A stretch of 64,000 nt of DNA from JBBPZA01 sp963728925. Its GTDB lineage: Bacteria; Actinomycetota; Thermoleophilia; Solirubrobacterales; Solirubrobacteraceae. Under the pieces are notes generated by a model that saw only the letters and a list, made by a program, of their open reading frames with translations, ran no database searches and was not told where the DNA came from. Shown here piece by piece: positions 56,607 through 64,000 of the stretch (the stretch's first letter is position 1; the number at the start of each line of letters is the position of its first letter). The stretch is taken from contig CAVSMB010000022.1 of the NCBI GenBank assembly GCA_963728925.1, forward strand, positions 56,570 through 120,569. Direction: 5' to 3'. Position numbers and translations under genes: made by a program.

Positions 56607-58189
<1,583 letters not shown>

Positions 58190-58193
<4 letters not shown>

Positions 58194-58834
58194 GCGCCGG
58201 CCTGCGGGTCGGCGTCCTCGTCTCCGGCGCGGGGACGAACCTGCAGGCCCTGCTCGACAAGGTGCACGGCGAGGAGGGCGTCGAGATCGCAGCCGTCGCC
58301 TCGAGCGCCCCGGAGGCCGCCGCATTGGAGCGCGCTCACGCCGCGGGGGTCGACGGCGCGGCGTTCCCGCTCGGCGAGTTCCCCGACCGCGCGGCGCGCG
58401 ACACCGCCATCGGCGAGTTCCTGGATGCGCGGGGCGTGCGCCTTGTCGTGCTGGCCGGCTACATGCAGCTCCTCACCGCGGCGTTCCTGGAGCGCTACCC
58501 CGAGGCGATCATCAACGTCCACCCCGCGCTGCTGCCCGCCTTCCCCGGCGTCCGTGCCGTCGAGCAGGCGGTCGAGCACGGCGTGAAGGTCTTCGGGGTC
58601 ACCGTCCACTTCGTGGACGACGGGATCGACACGGGCCCGATCATCCTCCAGCGGGCGCTCGAGCTGGGGACCCAGACCGACCCCGAGCTCGTCCGCGACG
58701 CACTGCGCCCGCTCGAGCACGAGCTGCTGCCCGAGGCGGTTCTGCTCTTCGCACGTGGCTTCCTGCGCTTCGACCCCGACAACTCCAGGCGCGTGCTGAT
58801 CGGGGGAGAGCCCGAGGAGGCCGGCGAGGCCTGA
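58190..58834 (+). CDS. purN: Phosphoribosylglycinamide formyltransferase
   Basis: PurN formylates GAR using 10-formyltetrahydrofolate. The 214-residue enzyme has RVGVLVSGAGTNLQALLD, LVVLAGYMQLLTAAFLERY, INVHPALLPAFPGVRAVEQA (catalytic Asn and His) and HFVDDGIDTGPIILQ with the catalytic Asp. It is coupled to recQ by a 4-base overlap and is followed by purH 286 bases downstream, past a small opposite-strand gene. Confidence 0.94.
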
Positions 58835-58908
58835 TCGACGCGGACGCGCCGGTGGAGGCCGGCGAGCCCGGCTCGGCGCGAGACGAGGCCGGACGGCGAC
58901 GCCCGCGG

Positions 58909-59097
58909 CTACTCGTCGCGCTGCTCGGACGTCGCGCGCTGGGCGAGCTTCTCGGAGAGGTAGGCGGCCTTGTCGGCTCGCCGCTCGTGCGCTTGCTCCT
59001 CGGTGTCGTCGTCGGCTTGGAGCGCGCCCTCCCGCTCGTCGGCCTCGCGCTTCGCCTGGGCCCGGCGCAGCGCCTCGGTGTCGGGCTCGGTCGCCAC
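58909..59097 (-). CDS. Small highly charged protein
   Basis: This is a 62-residue protein made almost only of Ala, Glu, Asp, Arg and Lys (MATEPDTEALRRAQAKREAD ...), predicted helical and soluble. ATG 59097 lies 23 bases from the divergent purH start. No family assigned; real gene status is likely but not certain. Confidence 0.55.
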   Translation of the reverse strand: MATEPDTEALRRAQAKREADEREGALQADDDTEEQAHERRADKAAYLSEKLAQRATSEQRDE

Positions 59098-59120
59098 ATC
59101 CCATATCCTCGCACCCGGCG

Positions 59121-60716
59121 ATGACGCGGCCGAGGATCGTCCAGCCTGAGGGGCTCACCGACCCGGGGGAGGTCCGGGTCGCGCGCGCACTGCTGTCCGT
59201 GTCGGACAAGCGCGGGATCGTCGAGTTCGCCCAAGGGCTCCGCGGTCTCGGGGTCGAGATCGTCTCCACCGGCGGGACCGCGGCCGAGCTCGAGGCCGCC
59301 GGGATCGACGTCCGCCCGATCTCCAGCCTGACGGGCTTCCCGGAGATCATGGACGGGCGCGTCAAGACGCTGAACCCCAAGCTCTACGCCGGCCTGCTCG
59401 CCCGCCGCGACGATCCGGCCCATCTGCGCGCCGCCGCAGACCACGACGTCGAGTGGGTGGACCTGGTCTGCGTGAACCTGTACCCCTTCGAGCGCACGGC
59501 CGCCCGCCCCGGGGTGGAGGACGAGGAGGTCATCGAGAACATCGACATCGGTGGGCCGACGATGATCCGAGCGGCCGCCAAGAACCACGCGTTCGCTGCG
59601 GTGGTGGTGGGGCCCGAGAGCTACGACGCCGTTCTCGAGGAGCTTCGCTCGTCGAGCAACCGCCTGTCGACGACAACGCGCCACAGCCTGGCCGCGGCCG
59701 CCTTCGCCTATACCGCGCGCTACGACACGGCCATCGCGCGCTGGTTCGCCGAGCATGGCGAGGACTTCCCCGACCTCTTCGTCCGGGCCTTCGAGAAGGT
59801 CCTCGACCTGCCCTACGGCGAGAACCCGCATCAGCGGGCCGCCTACTACGCGCAGGTGGGCGCGCCCATGCACCTGCTCTCCATGGTCCGGCAGGCACAG
59901 GGCAAGCCGCTGAGCTTCAACAACCTCCTCGACCTCAACGCCGGGCGCCTGCTCCTGCGCGAGTTCGACGGGCCGGCGTGCGTGATCATCAAGCACAACA
60001 ACCCGTGCGGCGCGGCCGCCGGGGAGAGCCTGCTCGAGGCCTACCGCCGGGCGTTCGCGGGGGATCCGCTGAGCGCCTTCGGCGGGGTGATCTGCTTCAA
60101 CGGCCGCGTCGACTCCGAGCTCGCAGAGGCGGTGACCGGCCAGTTCGCCGAGCTCGTCTTCGCCCCGGGCTACGACGCCGGCGCGTTCGACGCCTTCGCC
60201 GCCAAGGCGAACCTCCGCGTGCTCGAGGACGACGAGCGCAGCGCGACGCTCTTCGGCGAGGCCGAGGTCAAGCAGGTCATCGGCGGCCTGCTCGTCCAGG
60301 ACCGCGATCTCGACCATGAGGAGCGCGACGGCATGCGGGTGGCCACCGAGCGCGCCCCCAGCGAGGACGAGTGGCGCGACCTGCTCTTCGCGTGGCGGGT
60401 GTGCAAGCACGTGCGCTCCAACGCAATCGTCGTGGCCAAGGGGCTGGCCACGGCCGGCATCGGCGCGGGCCAGATGAGCCGCGTGGACTCCGTGCGCCTC
60501 GCCGTCGAGAAGGCCGAGGGAAGGGACCTGGCGGGGGCGGCGCTCGCGTCGGACGCCTTCTTCCCGTTCGCCGACGGTCCCGAGATCGCCATCGAGGCGG
60601 GGGTCTCGGCGATCATCCAGCCGGGAGGGTCGGTGCGCGACGATGAGGTGATCGCGGCCGCGGACCGTGCCGGCGTCGCCATGGTCTTCACGGGCCGGCG
60701 CCACTTCCGCCACTAG
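59121..60716 (+). CDS. purH: Bifunctional AICAR formyltransferase / IMP cyclohydrolase
   Basis: PurH carries out the last two steps to IMP. The 531-residue protein has the IMP cyclohydrolase (about 20-220: ALLSVSDKRGIVEFAQGL, VSTGGTAAELEAAG, GFPEIMDGRVKTLNPKLYAGLLARR, DLVCVNLYPFE) and AICAR transformylase (about 225-531: DLPYGENPHQRAAYYAQ, SFNNLLDLNAG, KHNNPCGAA, GAGQMSRVDSVRLA, FFPFADGPEIAIEAG, FTGRRHFRH). Start ATG 59121. Confidence 0.97.
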   Translation: MTRPRIVQPEGLTDPGEVRVARALLSVSDKRGIVEFAQGLRGLGVEIVSTGGTAAELEAAGIDVRPISSLTGFPEIMDGRVKTLNPKLYAGLLARRDDPAHLRAAADHDVEWVDLVCVNLYPFERTAARPGVEDEEVIENIDIGGPTMIRAAAKNHAFAAVVVGPESYDAVLEELRSSSNRLSTTTRHSLAAAAFAYTARYDTAIARWFAEHGEDFPDLFVRAFEKVLDLPYGENPHQRAAYYAQVGAPMHLLSMVRQAQGKPLSFNNLLDLNAGRLLLREFDGPACVIIKHNNPCGAAAGESLLEAYRRAFAGDPLSAFGGVICFNGRVDSELAEAVTGQFAELVFAPGYDAGAFDAFAAKANLRVLEDDERSATLFGEAEVKQVIGGLLVQDRDLDHEERDGMRVATERAPSEDEWRDLLFAWRVCKHVRSNAIVVAKGLATAGIGAGQMSRVDSVRLAVEKAEGRDLAGAALASDAFFPFADGPEIAIEAGVSAIIQPGGSVRDDEVIAAADRAGVAMVFTGRRHFRH

Positions 60717-60782
60717 GCGCAGCCGCAGCCGTCCACGAGCACGGCCCGGCGCCGACGGGGCGCAGCCCTTCTGCTCGCGCGG

Positions 60783-61310
60783 CTACGCGAGGCCGAGGCT
60801 GTGAGGGCGTAGGGCGTAGCGCGGGTCGGTCTCGACCTGCGGCTCCAGGAGCGCGGCGGCGCCGCGGCGGGCCTCCGACGCGCTCGAGCGGCGGTGCAGC
60901 TCGCCCGGAGCACGTATCTCGTGGTCGCGGATTCCGATCTCGAACCACACCCGGCTCATGGCGTCACGGTGCAGGGTGCCCCAGCGGTCGGCGAGGCCCT
61001 GGACGATGAAGAGGCCCCAGCCGCCCGGCTCGGGCTCGCGCTCGGCGGTCACCACCGGCTCGAACCCGGGGCCGCCGTCGGCGACCTCGATCCCTATGTG
61101 ATCGTCACGGAGCCACGCACGCACCACGACGGTGTCGCGACGGTCGACGCCGGCGTGCCGGATCGAGTTGGTGACGAGCTCGGACGTCATGAGCCTCACG
61201 TCCCTGAGCAACTCGGCGCCCAGTCCGAGCTCGAACTCGCCCAGTGCGATCCGCGCCTCGGAAGCGGCCTCGGGCCCCGCGGTCAGTTGGAGTTGAAGCA
61301 TGTCGGGCAT
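60783..61310 (-). CDS. RsbW/SpoIIAB-like ATP-binding protein
   Basis: This 175-residue GHKL ATPase domain protein has the N-box VTNSIRHAGVD (LMTSELVTNSIRHAG), G1 DGGPGFEPV and G2 EPGGWGLFIVQGLADRW. This is the anti-sigma/serine kinase type (HATPase_c_2). It probably regulates an alternative sigma factor or its antagonist, but no partner gene is adjacent. ATG 61310; GTG 61313 and ATG 61301 are alternatives. The last 40 residues are low-complexity. Confidence 0.82.
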   Translation of the reverse strand: MPDMLQLQLTAGPEAASEARIALGEFELGLGAELLRDVRLMTSELVTNSIRHAGVDRRDTVVVRAWLRDDHIGIEVADGGPGFEPVVTAEREPEPGGWGLFIVQGLADRWGTLHRDAMSRVWFEIGIRDHEIRAPGELHRRSSASEARRGAAALLEPQVETDPRYALRPHSLGLA

Positions 61311-61517
61311 CACGGCGAAGTTCCCGCGTCACGATTCCAGGACGAAGCGCAGCCGGAGACGCGGCCCGCGCAGCCCAGGTCGATCTACCTGTTGCGGACC
61401 GTCACGTCGCGCTGTCTCGGTGGTGCCCGCAGTCCCGCGCTTTGAATCCTCTTCAAGACCATTCCCGCCGATTGCACGGGTCGTGTGATGCGTGTCATCC
61501 GCCACTACGATCCGCAA

Positions 61518-61590
61518 GCCCCTGTAGCTCAATGGCTAGAGCGTCCGGCTTTTAACCGGGAAGGTGAGGGTTCGAGTCCCTCCGGGGGCA
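61518..61590 (+). tRNA. tRNA-Lys (anticodon UUU)
   Basis: The 73-base sequence folds into a full cloverleaf: acceptor GCCCCTG/CGGGGGC with one G-U pair, D arm GCTC/GAGC, anticodon stem TCCGG/CCGGG around loop CTTTTAA (anticodon TTT), T arm GAGGG-TTCGAGT-CCCTC, discriminator A. CCA is not encoded. It stands at the border between ordered housekeeping genes and the decayed stretch to its right. Confidence 0.96.
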
Positions 61591-61823
61591 TTGACGCGCC
61601 GCCAGGGGCAGATGCTCCGCAAAACGAGCAACTCCCGCGCTAACGCCCGTCGAGCCACTCCGGACGCTCGATTCCGGCGTACTCCTGGATGGCGCCGTAG
61701 ACCCTCTGGACAATCGCTGGTCGGGTTGACGATTACGCGCACAGCCCCACAAGCGAGCGCGCGGCGCTTGCCACGGCTCGCTCGCGACGCGGGTGTTTGA
61801 CGGTCGACCGGCACAGCGCACGC

Positions 61824-61988
61824 CGACCCAGGCCGACGCGTCAAGACCGGCGTGAACCGGTGCGCCGCATCGACATTGCTCGGCCGACACAGCCACCGCT
61901 GCCGCCGATGCGGCGCCTTGCCATACCAACCGTCACGCACCACGCGGCTGCCCTCGTGCGCCGGATCGGGACACCGTGGGATCTCCAT
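61824..61988 (-). pseudogene. Transposase N-terminal zinc-binding fragment
   Basis: About 55 residues resemble the front of actinobacterial transposases with a Cys/His zinc motif: PRCPDPAHEGSRVVRDGWYG, then HRRQRWLCRP, ending HRFTPVLTRR. The frame then breaks and nothing of the catalytic part is recognisable. No terminal inverted repeats were seen. Interpreted as an insertion-sequence relic. Confidence 0.5.
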
Positions 61989-62217
61989 GACCAGCCGGTC
62001 GCCCACCAGCCATCAGCCCTGACCGATCATCTCCATCCGCATCGAGCGAGAACATGCGTTCGCTCCACGAACGTACGCCAAGGCCGATCACCCGCTGAGC
62101 CAGAGGAGAATGACCGACGGCAATCCCACGCGCTCGGTGCGGCATTCCGCTCTGATCACCCGGACAGGATGATGACCCGTCACCAGGCGACCGACAGGCT
62201 TGCGGAATGCCGTGCGT

Positions 62218-62360
62218 TCAGGCGACCGGCGGACAGCAGCGGCCGATGAACCCGCCCGAGAGCGCGTAGGAGAGCGCCTCCAGGACGACGCCGAGGGCAA
62301 GCCACCGGACGTCGCCGTGGCGCAACAGGGCGACGCGCGATGCGGTCTTCGCGACCGCGT
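62218..62360 (-). pseudogene. Fragment of a YbhN/LPG-synthase-type membrane protein
   Basis: About 45 residues, ALLRHGDVRWLALGVVLEAL with SYALSGGFIGR after it, resemble the first membrane helix of lysylphosphatidylglycerol-synthase-like (YbhN) proteins. The rest of the gene is absent. Short match, so moderate confidence only. Confidence 0.4.
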
Positions 62361-62804
62361 GGAGACCGCATCTACGCCGGGAGGTCTGTACGGATTCCCT
62401 CCGTGCCTCCGTGTGCTGGGGTCGATGTGACATGGCGATTCCGGCTGAGCGCGAAGCGAGGCAAGCGCCGGACGTTGGCGCTCGCTCGAACTGAGGTCGC
62501 CGCGACGATGGACTGCGAGGCGGTCCTGGAGATCGTGGGCTCGACGCCGCAGGGGCTCCTGGCAAATCACGCAAAACGGATGACGACGGATCACCCTGCG
62601 CGCGAGGATGCTGCGCCCATGTTCTCGCAAACCGATCGGGCTCGATGCTCGTGATACGCGTGCCTCCCTGGGATTCGCAAGCGATGGGAGCGCATGTAGC
62701 GGCACCACCAGGATCGATTTCGACGTCGATTGGATCCCGTCACGCAGCGGCGGACAGGATGCGGTCACGTACGTGTAGGACAACATTCCTCGAAGGAGGT
62801 TGAC

Positions 62805-63227
62805 ATGGCACTTTCGGATCAACTCACCGAGCTCGCCGCCCGGGCCAAGAATGCGGAGGACCACGCGGCAGCGGCGCAGGGCAAGGCCAAGGCCGACGTT
62901 CAGGCGGACGTCGAGAAGGCGCGAGCGTCTGCTCAGGATCGGGCTAAGAAGCTGCGCGAGTCGGCTGAGGCGAACGAGAACAAGCTCTCAGTCTGGTGGT
63001 ACGACTTGCAGCGCACGTGGAACGAGCACGTCGGGAAGATTCGCGACGACATCGACGCCAAGCGGGCTGAGCACGACGTGGATCGCGCCCAGCGGCGCGC
63101 CGAGCGGAGAGCGGACGACGCGGTGTTCGCGATCGACTTCGCGTACGCGGCGATCGAGGAGGCGGAGTACGCAGTGCTCGACGCTGAACTGGCGAGGATG
63201 GAGGCGGACGAGCTGTCGGCGGCCTGA
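62805..63227 (+). CDS. Intact small helical protein
   Basis: This 140-residue protein is nearly all helix: an Ala/Lys/Glu-rich coiled coil (about 5-65), a centre with KLSVWWYDLQRTWNEHVGKI, a charged segment with DRAQRRAERRADD, and an acidic amphipathic end (AIDFAYAAIEEAEYAVLDAELARME). A strong AAGGAGG lies 5 bases before ATG 62805; an in-frame start at 62730 lacks such a site. No family named. It is the only intact gene in the decayed stretch, which suggests it is expressed and selected. Confidence 0.78.
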   Translation: MALSDQLTELAARAKNAEDHAAAAQGKAKADVQADVEKARASAQDRAKKLRESAEANENKLSVWWYDLQRTWNEHVGKIRDDIDAKRAEHDVDRAQRRAERRADDAVFAIDFAYAAIEEAEYAVLDAELARMEADELSAA

Positions 63228-63301
63228 TCACTGACTTGAGTGGCCCGCGGGGCGAGCTCGAGTCCCGCGGGACATTCACCTTTCACTACGGGAGTCAGCC
63301 A

Positions 63302-64000
63302 TGTCAAGATCCGATCGCGCTGCTCGAGGAGCAGGCAGCGGAGCGGGTGCCGATCGGTTACGGACGCATGTCGGCATCGCCGTTTGCGGTTATTCGGGGT
63401 GCGGCCTCTGAGCGACATCAGGAGCTGTTGCGCGCGCAGGCGAGCGGAAGGCCAGATCAAGCGGTTCGACAAGACGGTCGCGAAGGGCCAGCGAAAGGAC
63501 AGCGCGCGAGCGTTCGAGAGGCTTGCCGTGAAGGGAACGGCGAGGCGCACATTCGGGCTGACCTGCCGCTGATCGTGCCGATCAGGGACCTCGTCGACCG
63601 TGCCGGAGCGCGACGGCTCGAGCTTGCCGCGCGCATGCTGCTGGACTCCTACCTCGCCAGCTTGTCCGGTGATCGCCGCCGACTGGTGGAGCGCTATCGG
63701 TACGCCGACCTCGCGCGCGAGGTCGGCGGCGTGGGGAGCGTGGGAACGCGTTGCTTGGTGATCCTGCTGCTGGGACGGCGACCCGAGCGATGCGCTGTTC
63801 CTTCAGCAAAGGAGGCGCCGCGCTCGTCACTCGAGCGGTTCGCCGGCCGGTCTGGGTTCTCCAACCAGGGGCAGCGGGTGGTCGAGGGTCAGCGGCTGAG
63901 GCAGGCCGCGAGCGACATCCTTCCTCGGATGGCTGGGCGAGCCGCCCGGTACCTTAGAAGAGCTCGATCGCGACGAATAGCGCCCAGCGCGAGCAACACG
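63302..64000 (+). pseudogene. DUF2252 family gene, decayed (runs past window edge)
   Basis: Pieces of a DUF2252 protein occur in order but in changing frames: DPIALLEEQAAERVP and YGRMSASPFAVIRGAA (63308-63410), GQIKRFDKTVAKGQRKDSARAFERL (63445-63530), LPLIVPIRDLVDR ... YLASLSGDRRRLVERYRYADLAREV GGVGSVGTRC (63563-63757), GFSNQGQRVVEGQRLRQAASDI (63857-63920), then LGWLGEPPGTLEELDRDE and a TAG stop. A middle block of about 200 residues is missing, and there are at least three frame changes. This is genuine decay. DUF2252 proteins look kinase-like but have no settled role. Confidence 0.75.

Larger units (their letters stand above)
61591..62804. other. Gene-poor decayed stretch downstream of tRNA-Lys
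   Basis: No intact gene is supported in these 1.2 kb. The base composition is less GC-biased than the rest and codon bias is lost. Three minus-strand remnants are readable and listed separately where recognisable. Around 61640-61715 (minus) a short peptide end IVQRVYGAIQEYAGIERPEW is readable, but no family can be named. No second copy of the tRNA 3' end was found in the window. Confidence 0.6.

Noticed and set aside
61797..62249. A 150-residue plus-strand frame after the tRNA
   Set aside because: Antisense to the transposase-like fragment, rich in Arg/His/Pro, with no ribosome-binding site.
62340..62654. Plus-strand frame containing MDCEAVLEIVGSTPQGLL
   Set aside because: The short stretch looks protein-like, but no family or start signal could be supported, so it was left as possible relic.

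Overview
The window looks like one chromosomal segment of a high-GC actinobacterium, most likely of the Thermoleophilia/Solirubrobacterales type. That placement is an inference from GTG-rich start codons, very high GC, an actinobacterial dnaK-grpE-dnaJ-hspR order followed by clpB, inositol-phospholipid genes, and several secreted protein families typical of soil Actinobacteria. No marker gene was compared with a database. No CRISPR array, rRNA, intact insertion sequence or replication origin was seen.

Layout. 1-1.5 kb: the end of a thiamine thiazole cluster (thiO 3' part, thiS, thiG). 1.5-14.6 kb: mixed housekeeping genes (SnoaL-like protein, cupredoxin, argF, secreted PPC-like protein, aldo/keto reductase, M3-like peptidase, RlmD-like rRNA methyltransferase, YceI, BKACE, murB, quinone oxidoreductase). 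14.4-23.1 kb, mostly minus strand: a UDG-like glycosylase, a glycosyltransferase-PHP fusion, then an inositol-lipid block (ino1, CDP-alcohol phosphatidyltransferase, PAP2 enzyme, GT-C-like membrane protein). 23.1-25.7 kb: PfkB kinase, endonuclease III, ATP-grasp protein. 25.8-32.6 kb: the heat-shock set dnaK-grpE-dnaJ-hspR and clpB, with a long inverted repeat inside the clpB promoter. 32.6-43.7 kb: a secreted-protein block (two GDSL/HYR/FIMAH-like esterases, an RTX-type calcium-binding protein, a BNR_4-type propeller protein) together with a membrane Ser/Thr kinase and a large LuxR regulator. Three of its transcription units carry the same bipartite upstream element. 44-60.7 kb: purine biosynthesis (purD, E, B, C, S, Q, L, F, N, H) with an SDR, a redoxin and recQ interspersed. 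60.8-64 kb: an RsbW-like ATPase, tRNA-Lys(UUU), and then a decayed accessory stretch holding only gene remnants and one intact small helical protein.

How it fits together. PurD-E-B-C-SQL-F-N-H cover most of the route from phosphoribosylamine to IMP and are largely translationally coupled; purM and purK are not in the window. Ino1, the phosphatidyltransferase and the PAP2 enzyme form a plausible path from glucose-6-phosphate to inositol lipids. HspR is encoded with its chaperones and probably represses clpB through the operator at 30019-30047.

Four genes (6.8, 10.4, 34.3 and 46.8 kb) are interrupted by six single-base shifts, each of which would be repaired by adding one G or C to a short G/C run. 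This pattern suggests sequence error as much as biology. The remnants right of the tRNA have stops and large deletions and look truly decayed.
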